This document shows, one piece after another, positions 18,204 through 27,963 of a stretch of 64,000 nucleotides of DNA (position 1 is the first letter of the stretch; the number at the start of each line of letters is the position of its first letter). A program made the translations under genes and the position numbers. The notes beneath the pieces are model-generated. The model had not been told where the DNA came from. It did not search any database and saw only the letters and a list, made by a program, of their open reading frames with translations. Where the stretch lies: positions 15,094 to 79,093 of the forward strand of contig CAJMSV010000001.1 of the NCBI GenBank assembly GCA_905216175.1, given 5' to 3'. This DNA is from an uncultured bacterium (GTDB lineage Bacteria; Actinomycetota; Coriobacteriia; Coriobacteriales; Coriobacteriaceae).

Positions 18204-18420
18204 AGATACAAGGCGACAGTCCGCTGCCCTTATCACATGCCTTCAAATATGCGATCCAGAAACACAAAACAGCAGATAGAATGCTCTTTTTCAAAAAGTA
18301 CACGTCCCGAAACTTACCAAGACTTCATATCCAGCTACCGTTCACGGTCGCCGATTACCGCTCACCGATTCAAACAAGAAATATGTCGCCAAAAGCAGGT
18401 CATCTACCTTCATGGTTAGA

Positions 18421-18442
18421 TTTTGGTCAGCTTTTGGTCAGC
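18421..18442. repeat. Tandem 11-nt repeat TTTTGGTCAGC x2
   Basis: Two perfect copies, one helical turn apart, about 55 nt upstream of the AbiEi-like gene. Candidate operator. The rest of 17976-18497 holds hairpin array 1 and no gene. Confidence 0.5.
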
Positions 18443-18497
18443 TGAGCGGCAAGTTCCAGCTGATACGTTTTTGCTACCCAAAAGGAGGCGGTAGCTC

Positions 18498-19496
18498 ATG
18501 ACCCATTGCAACGACCAGCTCATCGACCAACTGCTCACTCAAGCCGAACAAGAGGGGCGCTGTCTGATTCCCCCGAGCACGGCGATCCGAAAAGCGCTCC
18601 TTCGGCGCACCGGCGGCACGGTTGTCTCGCCCATGCCGGGGTTGTTTGCGCGAAAAACGCACTGGGATGAACTCAACCGAGCGCAACGCCATTGCGAGAT
18701 CCTCCGCGCCCTTGCGATCATCCATCCCGATTGGACGTTCTGCTCGTTTTCGGCAGCTTGCCTGCTGGGGCTCGAGGTCTCGTGGCGACACCTGAACGTC
18801 GTGCATGTTTGCAGCTCGACAAAGCCGTCGGCTCGTCCGGGCGCACATATTCAGCGACACCAGATTGAGCCAGCCGGAGCAATACGCAGAGCCGGCATAT
18901 CGGTAACGCCGCCCATCCAAACGGCCACAGATTGCCTGCTGCAAACTGGTTTTGCCGACGGCATGTCCATTGCCGATTCGGCGATCTCAAAGCTCGGCCT
19001 TGCGTCGGAACAGCTGATGGAGGCCGTTGAGCAACGAGCGACTGCCCGCAATGGTCGCGCGATTCGCACCGCCCTCACAACGCTTCGATATGCCGACGCC
19101 CGCGCCGAGAGCGGCGGGGAATCGGTCGCCCGAGCCATCATGATCGAGACGGGCTTTGCGCCCGACTGGCTTCAATACGAGCTGACGGACCCCTTCGATT
19201 CGGCCAAGCCCATACGAACGGACTTTGCCTGGGAGCGCCAGGCGCGGGAACTCACGCTGGGCGAGCTCGACGGGCTCATCAAATATACCGACCAGACCAT
19301 GCTGGCCGGACGCACCACCGCCGAGGCGCTCGTTGCCGAACGACAGCGCGAGGCGCACCTATCGCTCTACGGTCACCCTCTGCTGCGCTTTACTATGAAC
19401 GAGGTCCGCTCGGCAGGAGTGCTCGCCAAAAAGCTGCAGACGGCAGGCATCCGGCAGACCGCGCTGCCGACATGGCTCAACGAGGTGGACCTGTAG
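18498..19496 (+). CDS. AbiEi-like protein with C-terminal DUF559/Vsr-type endonuclease fold
   Basis: 332 residues, ATG 18498 after AAAAGGAGG. The N-terminal half resembles AbiEi-type antitoxin proteins of Actinobacteria (winged helix, then TFCSFSAACLLGLEV and RRAGISVTPPIQTATDCLL). The C-terminal part has RTDFAWERQARELTLGELDG and RQREAHLSLYG, then LLRFT, the order of conserved elements in DUF559/Vsr-like nuclease folds. No AbiEii toxin gene follows, so it is not a standard AbiE pair. Function is unknown, perhaps regulatory or defence. Flanked on both sides by 62-nt hairpin arrays. Confidence 0.65.
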   Translation: MTHCNDQLIDQLLTQAEQEGRCLIPPSTAIRKALLRRTGGTVVSPMPGLFARKTHWDELNRAQRHCEILRALAIIHPDWTFCSFSAACLLGLEVSWRHLNVVHVCSSTKPSARPGAHIQRHQIEPAGAIRRAGISVTPPIQTATDCLLQTGFADGMSIADSAISKLGLASEQLMEAVEQRATARNGRAIRTALTTLRYADARAESGGESVARAIMIETGFAPDWLQYELTDPFDSAKPIRTDFAWERQARELTLGELDGLIKYTDQTMLAGRTTAEALVAERQREAHLSLYGHPLLRFTMNEVRSAGVLAKKLQTAGIRQTALPTWLNEVDL

Positions 19497-19565
19497 GAGC
19501 TGCTAGGCCACGCATCGCCGGATCGCCCCCCCTAATTGGGCCGCGTATTCCCAACGACCACGCCA

Positions 19566-19863
19566 ACGGAAAGCGCGTCCCATTCTGAGGCATGATTCCG
19601 GGACACAGCTTCCGGTTGAGGGACGATCCGGAAAGCACGACCCGTTCCGAGACCGAATTCCGGGACGCGGTTTCCGCTTGAAGCTTCAACCGGAAAATGC
19701 ATCCCACGCTGGAGCCATATTCCGGGACACACTTTCCATTTGAGGCCTCTACCGGAAAACGAATCCCATTCTGAGCGTCGAATCCGGGATACAGTTTCCG
19801 TTTAAAGCCCCGTCTGGAAAGTACGTCCCATTCTGGAGCCGAAATCTGGGACGCAGCTTCCGC
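19566..19863. repeat. Array 2 of 62-nt hairpin units (five units)
   Basis: Units start at 19566, 19628, 19690, 19752 and 19814, exactly 62 nt apart. Each has GGAAA...GTCCC/ATCCC paired with GGGAY...TTTCC around a variable centre, and linkers such as TTGAAGCTTCAA are palindromic. Orientation is as in array 1. Substitutions tend to keep pairing within the stem, which suggests a structural role. Confidence 0.8.
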
Positions 19864-19882
19864 ATGCGAAGGCGCTCCAAAC

Positions 19883-19914
19883 AAAAGGCCCCGACTCGCG
19901 ATGGAGCCGGGGCC
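19883..19914 (-). terminator. Intrinsic terminator of the uacT-xdhD operon
   Basis: On the minus strand GGCCCCGGCTC pairs with GAGTCGGGGCC (one mismatch) and is followed by TTTTG. It lies 70 nt past the xdhD stop. Confidence 0.75.
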
Positions 19915-19983
19915 AAAGGCGCAGCGTATGTAGTTGATGCTGAGCGCGAACTGCCCGTAAGCAATGACCGTCCGCGCTCTACC

Positions 19984-22761
19984 CTACCCGCGGTGACGAG
20001 CGCGGCTGTAGGGCGTATCCACCATGGGCAGATCTGGACGTAGTTTGCCGTCAAACGCGCGGTAGGCGTTCTGTACGGCGGGCGCCGTGGGGATCGTTGC
20101 GATCTCGCCGATGCCCTTGCCGCCGTATGCCACGGGCAACAGCTCGTCCTTCTCCACGTAGATGGCGTGGATATTCGGGATCTCGGGCGCACGGAACAGC
20201 CCGAGCGTGCCGTACCTGGCCTGGGGTACGCAGTCCTTGAGCGGCCAGTCCTCGGTAAGCGCATAGCCCATACCCATGAGCACGCCGCCTTCGATCTGAC
20301 CCTGGATGGAGATGGGATTGACCACCTTGCCGGAATCGTGCGCGGCATAGACCTCGCTCACGCGGCCGTCATCATCAAGAATGACCACATGCGTGGCAAA
20401 GCCGTAGCAGATGTGGCTCTTAGGGTTGGGCACGTCGGCACCCAGTTTGTCGGTCGGCTCCAGATATACGTAGCCAAACTCGCATCCCTCGAGTGCCTTG
20501 ATAGCTGCCGCAGGATCCTGAGGATGCATACCCTGGCCGGCGACGAGCTCCTGCGTGCGAAGCTGATAGGCGCGGCCGTCGTCGTACTCGATCTTGACGC
20601 CGTCGCCATGTGCGCTCACGGGAGCATCGGGCGCGGGCTTGCCGGCCTCGACGCCAACCATAGCATCGCGCAGTAGGAAGGCGGCGCCGCGCACGGCCTC
20701 GCCGGTCACGACCGTCTGACGCGAGCCAGACGTGGTGCCGGAGTCGGGAGCGTTCTCGGTGGAGCACTCGCCGTTGGCAATGCAGCTCAGCGGCAGACCG
20801 CAGGCCTCGGCAACGTCCTGCAAAAAGACCGTGTTGCAGCCCTGGCCGATGTCGGACGTGGCGGCATAGACCACGGCCACGCCGTTCTCGACGCGAATCT
20901 TGCAGCGGCCGGCATCGGGCAGGCCCACGCCCACACCGGCGTTCTTCATGGCGCAGGCGATACCGGCGTGTCCGGGATGCGCGTAGTAGGCATCCTTGAC
21001 CTCGAGCAGTGTCTCCTTAAGCGCCGTGGAGCAGTCGGCAATCTGGCCGTTGGGCAAAACCTCGCCCGGCTCGATGGCGTTTCTGTAACGAATCTCCCAC
21101 GGATCCAGGCCGACCTTCTCTGCCAGTAGGTCGATCAGGCTCTCGAGCGCAAACTCGGACTGGCAAACGCCAAAGCCACGGTACGCGCCGGCGGGCGGGT
21201 TGTTGGTGTAGTAGCCAAAACCGCGAATGTCGGTGTTCTGGTACTAGTAGGGGCCGACGGCATGCGTACAGGCGCGCTCGAGCACCGGACCGCACAGCGA
21301 TGCGTAGGCGCCGGTATCAAAGTTGATCTCGCAGTCCAGACCGGTAAAGTTGCCCTCGGCGTCGCAACCCAGCGTAAAGGTACCGTCCATGGCATGGCGC
21401 TTGGGATGGAACGCGAGCGACTCGGCGCGCGTGAGCTTGCACTTCACAGGGCGTTGGAACTTATACGCGGCGAGCGCGGCAAGGTGCTGGATGGACACGT
21501 CCTCCTTGCCGCCAAAGCCGCCACCCACGAGCATGGTCTCGACGACCACGCGCTCGGGCTCGTTGTCCCAGCCAAACATGTGGGCACACTCTTTGCGCGT
21601 ATCGTAGGCGCCCTGGTCGGTCGACTGCACCTTGACGCCGTTCTTGTACGGGAAGGCGACGGCGCACTCGGGCTCCAAGAAGGCATGCTCGGTAAAGGGC
21701 GTGGTAAAGCGCTGCGTCACGGTGAACGCGCTTTCGGCCAGCGCCTTGGCGGCGTCGCCGCGCGTCACGTGGCGGCTCTGGCACACGTTGTCCTTGAGCT
21801 CCACCGTGTTGCCGAAGGCAAAGAAGCTGTCATGCAGGCGCGGGGCGTCGGCGGCCCTGGCCTCGGCGATGTTGCGCACGGGCTCCAGAGGCTCGTAATC
21901 GATCTTGACGAGCTTCTTGGCCTTCTCGAGCGTCGCCTCGTCCTCGGCAACCACCAGCACGATGGCATCGCCCACGCAGCGGGTGATATCGCCCTGGGCG
22001 ATCATGACGTCCCAGTCCTGGATAAGGTGGCCGACCTGGTTAACCGGCACGTCCTCGGCGCGCAGGATGCCCACCACACCGGGCAGGGCCTCGGCCTTGG
22101 AGGTGTCGATGGAGAGCACGCGGGCGCGCGGATACTTGGAGCGCACGGCGCTGGCATAGGTCAGGCCCGGCTGATCGAGCTCGTCGATATCGTCGGGGTA
22201 CTTGCCCTCACCGAGCACCTTCTTGCGCACGTCGATACGAAAGGCGCGCTTGCCCACGCCGTAGTCATCGCCGCGCTCCAGGTCCTCGTCGATCTGCTTT
22301 TCGCCGCGGAGCACCGCAGCGGCCAGCGAGATGCCCTCGATAATCTTTTTGTAGCCGGTGCAGCGGCAGACGTTACCGCGAATGGCGTACTTGATCTGCT
22401 CCTCGGTGGGCTCGGGGTCCTCGGCGATGAGCGCCGCACCCGCCATGACCATGCCAGGGATGCAAAAACCGCACTGCACGGCGCCCACAGCGCCAAAGGC
22501 GTACACAAAGGCCTCGCGCACGTCCTCGGGCAGGCCCTCGACGGTCACGATGTTGCGACCGGCGGCAAGAGCGGTGGTCAGCACGCACGCCTTGACGGCT
22601 GCACCGTCCACATGGATGGTGCAGGTGCCACAAGCACCTTCGGAGCAGCCGTCCTTGGCGGAATGGATATGCAGGTCGTCGCGCAGGTAGCGCAGCAGCG
22701 GTTTGTTTTGGGTCGTCGTGCGCTCGACGCCGTTAACGGTAAAAGTGAATTCCTGTGCCAT
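19984..22761 (-). pseudogene. xdhD: Selenium-dependent molybdenum hydroxylase XdhD, interrupted by an in-frame TAG
   Basis: 926 codons with TAG at codon 506 (bases 21244-21246); the protein continues in the same frame as YQNTDIRGFGYYTNNPP. The N-terminus binds two [2Fe-2S] clusters (C39, C44, C47, C59 and C97, C100, C132, C134). The molybdopterin part has FGGKED, PAGAYRGFG and DIGQGCNT. There is no FAD domain, as in E. coli XdhD. The family oxidises purines using a labile selenium cofactor, not selenocysteine. Without readthrough, the product lacks most of the molybdenum domain and would be inactive. It is last in uacT-ssnA-ygfK-ferredoxin-xdhD and followed by a terminator. Confidence 0.87.
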
Positions 22762-22773
22762 GGTGATTCCCTT

Positions 22774-23253
22774 CTACACGCCGGCGGCGATGCCGGTGCG
22801 GTCGTGGATGGCGCCATGCGGGCAGACGACGGCGCACATGCCGCACGACAGGCAGTCCACGCCGTCGATATGGGCGCAGTTGTCCTCGATGCGGATAGCG
22901 CCGGCAGGGCACTTTTTGGCGCACATACCGCAACCGATGCAGCTGGTGTCGCAGATCTTGCGCGCAATGGCACCCTTATCGGTGTTGTTGCAGCGCACCA
23001 GAATGTTCTGGTAGCCGGGGACGAAGGCAATCACGCGCTGCGGGCACGCCATGCCGCACAGGCCACAGCCCGTGCACTTGGAGCGGTCCACGCGGGCGAT
23101 GCCATCGACCAGCGCAATGGCGCCGTGGGGGCAGGCCGTGACGCAGGCGCCACAGCCAATGCAGCCTTCGCTGCAGCGGGCGTCGCCGCCTGCGGAGGCG
23201 CAACCACTTCCGCAGGCAACGTAGGCCACGTTATGTTGAATGGATTTGGCCAT
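22774..23253 (-). CDS. Ferredoxin-like protein with four [4Fe-4S] motifs
   Basis: 159 residues. Four CxxCxxCxxxCP motifs are visible: CIGCGACVTACP, CTGCGLCGMACP, CIGCGMCAKKCP and CLSCGMCAVVCP, an arrangement like polyferredoxins and the C-terminal half of RnfB. The N-terminus has four further Cys (CGSGC, then CSEGC), possibly another cluster or a docking site. It lies 11 nt after ygfK and 12 nt before xdhD, so it probably carries electrons between them. There is no signal peptide or membrane helix. Confidence 0.85.
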   Translation of the reverse strand: MAKSIQHNVAYVACGSGCASAGGDARCSEGCIGCGACVTACPHGAIALVDGIARVDRSKCTGCGLCGMACPQRVIAFVPGYQNILVRCNNTDKGAIARKICDTSCIGCGMCAKKCPAGAIRIEDNCAHIDGVDCLSCGMCAVVCPHGAIHDRTGIAAGV

Positions 23254-23264
23254 AAGAGACTCGC

Positions 23265-26264
23265 CTATTTCTTAAGGAGATACGGATAGTTGTCGCGCAC
23301 AGCCCTGATGGTCAGGCGGACGGCCTCGGGAAGGCCGGTGTTGACGGCATCGACCGAGACGGTGCGGACCGTGCCGGCGACGCGGACCTTAAAGTGGTCC
23401 TCGTCCACAGCCAGGAAGCCCTCGTTCTCGGAGTTCTCCATGTCCTGCTCGCTCCAGAACAGGGTGAGCTTGTCCTTGTAGGGACGGCCCTCCTGGTAGG
23501 GGCAGAACACAGCGCAGTTGCCGCACTCGTTGCACATGCCGTCGACGTGAACGACCTGATGCTTGGCGAGACCCGGCACCTTAATGGTAACGTTGGCGCG
23601 GTTGGGGCACACATCGCAGCCGACCTCGCACACCGAGCCGCAGCCCAGGCAGCGGGTCTTGGTGCAGTTGCGCTTGTCGCGGCACAGCGACCCCTTGCGC
23701 TCGTAGCAGGCGTCCTCGCGATCGGCCTGAGCATTCTGGTCGGCGTACTTGTTAAAGTCCACGCCGGCAATGGCACGGGCGACTTCGGCGGCATCGGCAA
23801 TAGCCTCGACCACGGTGGCAGGACCGCGGCGACAGTCGCCCGCAGCCCAGACGCCCTCGACGCCGGTGGAGGTGGCGGCAAGGCGGCCGCGACGGTCGTG
23901 CTCGACGCCCGCGGCATCGTACAGGCTGGCATCGATGCCCTCGCCCACGGCGCAGATCACCGTGGTGGCGGAAAGCTCGACGGTCTCGCCCGTGGCGACG
24001 GGACTGCGACGGCCGCTTGCATCCGGCTCGCCAAGCTCCATAACGTCGCAGGTCAGCACGGCACCGTTGAGCGCCTTGGGCGCCAGCAGCTCGCAGAACT
24101 CAACGCCGTCGGCAAGAGCAAGATCAAGCTCTTCCTCGTCAGCGGGCATCTGCTTCTTGGTGCGGCGGTAGACCAGGCGCACGTTCTTCACGCCGGCCAG
24201 GCGCTTGGCCACGCGGGCCGCGTCCATGGCGGTGTTGCCGGCGCCAATGACCACGACGTCCTCGCCCAGCTCGAGCTTCTCGCCCTTCTTGGCGGCCTCG
24301 AGGAACTCCAGCACGTCGAGCTCGGCGCCCTCGCCCAAGCCTGCAGAGCCGGGCATCCAGGCACCGGTGGCCACGACCACGTCGGTAAAGCCCCGGGCTT
24401 TGAGCTCGTCAATGGACTCCACGCGGGCGTTGAGCTGCACCTTGGCGCCAAAGGCTAGGCAGAGCTCGGCATCGTGGGAGATATCGTCGCTCGCGATGCG
24501 GAACTCGGGAATCACGTGACGGACCACGCCACCGAGCGAATCGCGGGCCTCAAAGATGGTGACGGGCACGCCGGCACGCGTCAGGAAGAACGCCGTCGCC
24601 AGGCCGGCCGGGCCGCCGCCGATAACGGCAACGTTGCGCTCGCCGTCGTTTGCGATGGCCTGGGCACGCAGCTTGGGCAGCACGGCGGTCATGGCCTCGC
24701 GGGCGGCCTTGAGCTTACTGGCGCGAATCTGGGCGCCCTCGGGCTCGTAGAACGCACGCTCGCAGGCACGGCCGCAGGGATGCGGGCAGATGGTGCCGGT
24801 AATGAACGGCAGAGCGTTGCGCTCGATGATGATGTTGAGCGCGTCCTCGTAGCGGCCCTCGTCAACAGCCGCCAGATAGGCGGGAATATCCTGCTGGATG
24901 GGGCAGCTCGTGCGGCACGGCGTGGTAAAGCAATCGGAAAGTGGGCTCTTGCCGGCGACCTTGCGGTCGGGCAGCGGGCGCAGCGGCTTCTTGTAGAGCG
25001 GATTGGCGAGCGAGTCGGTCTGGATCGCAGTCACGGCCTCGAGCGAGACGCCCGCAAACGGCTTGCCATCCAGGTCGGTAAACTCGCCGGCCATCTGGCT
25101 AAAGCGCTCGTAGCCACCGGGCTTGAGCACGTCGGTCGCCAGGGTGACGGGCCAAATGCCGGCATCATACAGGGCGCGGATGTTGTAGACCGTGGCACCA
25201 CCGGAGTAGCTGATGCGCAGCTTACCGTCATACTGCTCGGTAATGCGGCGGGCGGCCTCGATGGTCAGCGAGAACAGCGAACGGCCGGACATGTACATCT
25301 CGGTAGAGGGCAGCTCGTTTCTCGTCACGTCGACGGGGAAGGTGTTGGTCAGCTTGACGCCAAACTCCAGGCCGCGCTCGGCGCACAGGGCAATCAGGCG
25401 CTCGAACATAGGCACGGCATCGGCCCACTGCAGGTCCTCACGGAAGTGCGTGTCATCGAAAACGATGTAGTCAAAGCCCAGCTCGTTCAGACGCTGGCGG
25501 GCAAACTCATAGCCCAGCAGCGTGGGGTTGCACTTGATGTAGGTGTTGAGGCCCTTCTCGGTGATCAAATAGGTCGCGATGCGCTCGATCTCCGCCGGCG
25601 GGCAGCCATGCAGCGTGGACTCGGTGATGGAGTTGGACACGCGCGCCGGGATGGACTCGACAAACGCGGCGTCGACATGCTCAAACTTGTCCAGGTTGGC
25701 GAGCGCCCAGGCACGGCACTCGTTCCAAACCTCGGAGCCGCTGGCGTCCTTCATGCCCTCGATGTAGGCGTCGACCTTAGGGCTCTTGATGCCCTCCAGG
25801 TCATAGCCCACGGACATGTTAAAGACAAAGCCGTCCGGGCTGCCCAGGCCGTACTCGCGAGCGATCAGGTGGCAGGCAAACCATGCCTTCACGTACTCGG
25901 CAAAGGCCTGCGGAACCTCGAGCTCGGTCGACCACTCGCAGTTGTAGCACTCGTCCTGCGCCACAATGCAGGGCTTGTTCACACACTTGGAGAGCTCCTC
26001 GCCGTCCATAACCTGAACGGTCTTGAGCTCAAAGAAGCGGGAACCGGCCACGTAGGATGCCACGATGTTCTGGGCAAGCTGCGTGTTGGGGCCGGCGGCC
26101 GGGCCAAACGGAGTCTCGATGCGCTCGTCAAAAATGGGAAGCGCGCCCTCCTGGTTGGTCGTGACCATCTTACGCACGCCAAAGATGGCGTCCTGGGACT
26201 TGTGCTCCTCGATGATCCAGTTCATCAGCTGCGAAAACGGGATCGGCCTCATGATGTCGCTCAT
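23265..26264 (-). CDS. ygfK: Putative selenate reductase subunit YgfK
   Basis: 999 residues from ATG 26264 (GAGAGGAG upstream); the frame's extension upstream lies in a GC-rich hairpin region and is unlikely to be coding. The N-terminal half is a dihydroorotate-dehydrogenase-like barrel (MRPIPFSQLM at the start). Then comes a GltD-like flavoprotein part with CFTTPCRTSCP cysteines, the FAD site VAVIGGGPAGLATAF and the NADPH site VVVIGAGNTAMDAA. The C-terminus has CLGCGSVCEVGCDVC and CNECGNCAVFCP. In purine clusters YgfK is thought to reduce a pathway intermediate or to exchange electrons with XdhD. The annotation as selenate reductase is historical. Confidence 0.88.
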   Translation of the reverse strand: MSDIMRPIPFSQLMNWIIEEHKSQDAIFGVRKMVTTNQEGALPIFDERIETPFGPAAGPNTQLAQNIVASYVAGSRFFELKTVQVMDGEELSKCVNKPCIVAQDECYNCEWSTELEVPQAFAEYVKAWFACHLIAREYGLGSPDGFVFNMSVGYDLEGIKSPKVDAYIEGMKDASGSEVWNECRAWALANLDKFEHVDAAFVESIPARVSNSITESTLHGCPPAEIERIATYLITEKGLNTYIKCNPTLLGYEFARQRLNELGFDYIVFDDTHFREDLQWADAVPMFERLIALCAERGLEFGVKLTNTFPVDVTRNELPSTEMYMSGRSLFSLTIEAARRITEQYDGKLRISYSGGATVYNIRALYDAGIWPVTLATDVLKPGGYERFSQMAGEFTDLDGKPFAGVSLEAVTAIQTDSLANPLYKKPLRPLPDRKVAGKSPLSDCFTTPCRTSCPIQQDIPAYLAAVDEGRYEDALNIIIERNALPFITGTICPHPCGRACERAFYEPEGAQIRASKLKAAREAMTAVLPKLRAQAIANDGERNVAVIGGGPAGLATAFFLTRAGVPVTIFEARDSLGGVVRHVIPEFRIASDDISHDAELCLAFGAKVQLNARVESIDELKARGFTDVVVATGAWMPGSAGLGEGAELDVLEFLEAAKKGEKLELGEDVVVIGAGNTAMDAARVAKRLAGVKNVRLVYRRTKKQMPADEEELDLALADGVEFCELLAPKALNGAVLTCDVMELGEPDASGRRSPVATGETVELSATTVICAVGEGIDASLYDAAGVEHDRRGRLAATSTGVEGVWAAGDCRRGPATVVEAIADAAEVARAIAGVDFNKYADQNAQADREDACYERKGSLCRDKRNCTKTRCLGCGSVCEVGCDVCPNRANVTIKVPGLAKHQVVHVDGMCNECGNCAVFCPYQEGRPYKDKLTLFWSEQDMENSENEGFLAVDEDHFKVRVAGTVRTVSVDAVNTGLPEAVRLTIRAVRDNYPYLLKK

Positions 26265-26338
26265 AATGAGCTCCTCTCTGTAACGCCCGGCGAGACCGCG
26301 CGGCGGGCGCAAATACGGTGTAGCGCTAGCACAGCGCC

Positions 26339-26398
26339 GGCGACCCCGCGGAGGTCGCCTATACGCGCGTCGGATGCGGCGAAACATCCGGCGCGCGT
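26339..26398 (-). other. Two intercistronic hairpins between ssnA and ygfK
   Basis: GGCGACC/GGTCGCC at 26339-26359, and ACGCGCGTCGGATG paired with CATCCGGCGCGCGT at 26363-26398 (one mismatch, 8-nt loop). No T-run, so mRNA processing or stability rather than termination is likely. Confidence 0.5.
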
Positions 26399-26412
26399 GA
26401 ATCTACTTGTAA

Positions 26413-27768
26413 TTAGTAGGCGCGATCGTTGAGCGTGCTCCAGAGCTTCTTGGACTCAGCCATGGTCCACGCGTTGATCTTGTCCTCATCAATGCCAACG
26501 AACTCGCGATCCTTGTACAGGACGCGGCCGTTGATGATGGTGGTACGGCAGTTTTTGCCCATCATGCCAAAGAGCATGTGGCCGTCGATGTTCTCCTCGC
26601 TCAGCGGCGTAAAGGGCTTGTAGTCCATAACGATGACGTCGGCGGCAGCGCCGGGCTCAAGCACACCGAGCTTGCGATCGAAGTACTTGCTGGCCATCTT
26701 GGCGTTATTCTCGAACAGCATGGTCATGGCCTCGCACCAGCCCACGTTGGGCATGGCGGCGTTGTGGCGCTGAATAATCAGGAAGACCTTAAGGCTCTCG
26801 ACCATATCGTGGGTGTAGGCGTCGGTGCCCATGCACACGGGGATGCCGCGGCGGAAGAACTCAAGCACGGGGGCGCAGCCCACGGCGTTGCCCATATTGG
26901 ATTCGGGGTTGTTGACCAGCCAAGTGCCGGACTCCTTGACGATATCCATCTCGGCAGGCGTCACGTGGATGCAGTGGCCGAGCATGGTGTCGGGACCCAG
27001 CAGGTTGTGCTGCAGCAGGCGCTCGACGGGGCTGATACCACCGCGGTTGAGGCGGGAATCCCACACGTCGTTCATGCCCTCGCACACATGGATGTGGAAG
27101 CCGGTCAGGCCGTTGTTGGCCTCGGCCATCTTATCCATGGTCTCGTCCGAAAGCGTAAAGGTAGCATGTCCGCCAAACATGGCGGCGATCATGTGGTTGT
27201 CGTTATCGCGACGCTCCTTGGCGGCCCACTGGGCAAACTCGGCGTTCTCGGCAATAGCCTGGTCGCACTTTTCCTGGCCACGGCGGTCGGAAACCTCGTA
27301 GCACAGGCACGAACGCATGCCCAACTCCTGAGCGGCGTCCTTAATGGTAAAGAGGCTTCCCGGGATCTCACAGAAGCTCGCATGGTGATCGAAGATCGTG
27401 GTGACGCCATCGCGGATGGAGTCCAGAATCGTGGCATAGGCGCTGGCCTTGGTGCCGTCGAGCGTCAGAGTGTCGTCGATCTTCCACCACTGCTGCTCAA
27501 GATTCTCCAGGAAGTTGGTGGGGTTGCAGCCCTTAATGGCAAGGCCGCGGGCCAGACCCGAGTAGATGTGGGTGTGGCAGTTGATAAGTCCAGGCATGAT
27601 GAGGTTGCCCTGGGCATCGACGTACTCGGCATCCGTGTACTTGGCCTTGAGCTCGCGCTCGGGGCCCACTTCGACGATCGTATCTCCGTCAATGGCGACC
27701 GCACCGTTTGGAATGAACGGGGTCTGAGCGTTGCGGGTAAAGATGGAACCGTTAGCGACCAGAAGCAT
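26413..27768 (-). CDS. ssnA: Putative aminohydrolase SsnA
   Basis: 451 residues, an amidohydrolase-superfamily deaminase/hydrolase. Metal ligands are visible in NCHTHIYSG (H65, H67), FHIHVCEG, LGHCIHV and MGTDAYTHD. It belongs to the SsnA group found with ygfK and dpaL and is assigned to purine-derived substrate hydrolysis. The start at 27768 has GAAGGGAG upstream. Cytosolic. Followed by a hairpin-bearing gap and ygfK. Confidence 0.9.
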   Translation of the reverse strand: MLLVANGSIFTRNAQTPFIPNGAVAIDGDTIVEVGPERELKAKYTDAEYVDAQGNLIMPGLINCHTHIYSGLARGLAIKGCNPTNFLENLEQQWWKIDDTLTLDGTKASAYATILDSIRDGVTTIFDHHASFCEIPGSLFTIKDAAQELGMRSCLCYEVSDRRGQEKCDQAIAENAEFAQWAAKERRDNDNHMIAAMFGGHATFTLSDETMDKMAEANNGLTGFHIHVCEGMNDVWDSRLNRGGISPVERLLQHNLLGPDTMLGHCIHVTPAEMDIVKESGTWLVNNPESNMGNAVGCAPVLEFFRRGIPVCMGTDAYTHDMVESLKVFLIIQRHNAAMPNVGWCEAMTMLFENNAKMASKYFDRKLGVLEPGAAADVIVMDYKPFTPLSEENIDGHMLFGMMGKNCRTTIINGRVLYKDREFVGIDEDKINAWTMAESKKLWSTLNDRAY

Positions 27769-27915
27769 GGATGCTCCCTTCAACATCAGAGGCGGGGTTT
27801 GACACCTCTGACATGGCGGAGTGCGAAGCGCCGGCCTACACCGGAAACGGGCCCTCTCCCGTCAACGCTTCACCAAAGGGACAAACCCTTTGAAGTGCGG
27901 CTTGGCGCCGCATGG

Positions 27916-27947
27916 CGTCGGCGGACGAGGCGATGCGTCCGCCGACG
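27916..27947 (-). other. Intercistronic hairpin between uacT and ssnA
   Basis: CGTCGGCGGACG and CGTCCGCCGACG pair perfectly over 12 bp with an 8-nt loop (AGGCGATG). A smaller CAGAGG/CCTCTG stem lies near 27790. No T-run. Similar in form to the hairpins before ygfK. Confidence 0.55.
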
Positions 27948-27963
27948 AATAGCACCGAATTGG

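Noticed and set aside
18498..19496. Complete AbiE toxin-antitoxin system
   Set aside because: Only the AbiEi-like part is present; no AbiEii nucleotidyltransferase follows, and the C-terminus looks like a DUF559 nuclease fold.
16516..19496. Prophage or integrative element
   Set aside because: No integrase, attachment repeats, phage structural genes or tRNA target was found; the segment is accessory but not clearly a phage or ICE.
19566..19863. CRISPR-like array (regular 62-nt period)
   Set aside because: The whole unit is related, with no unique spacers between identical repeats; repeats are diverged hairpins and no cas genes are near.
19477..19884. Minus-strand frame across hairpin array 2
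   Set aside because: Its residues merely repeat the 62-nt DNA unit; no start signal or coding bias.
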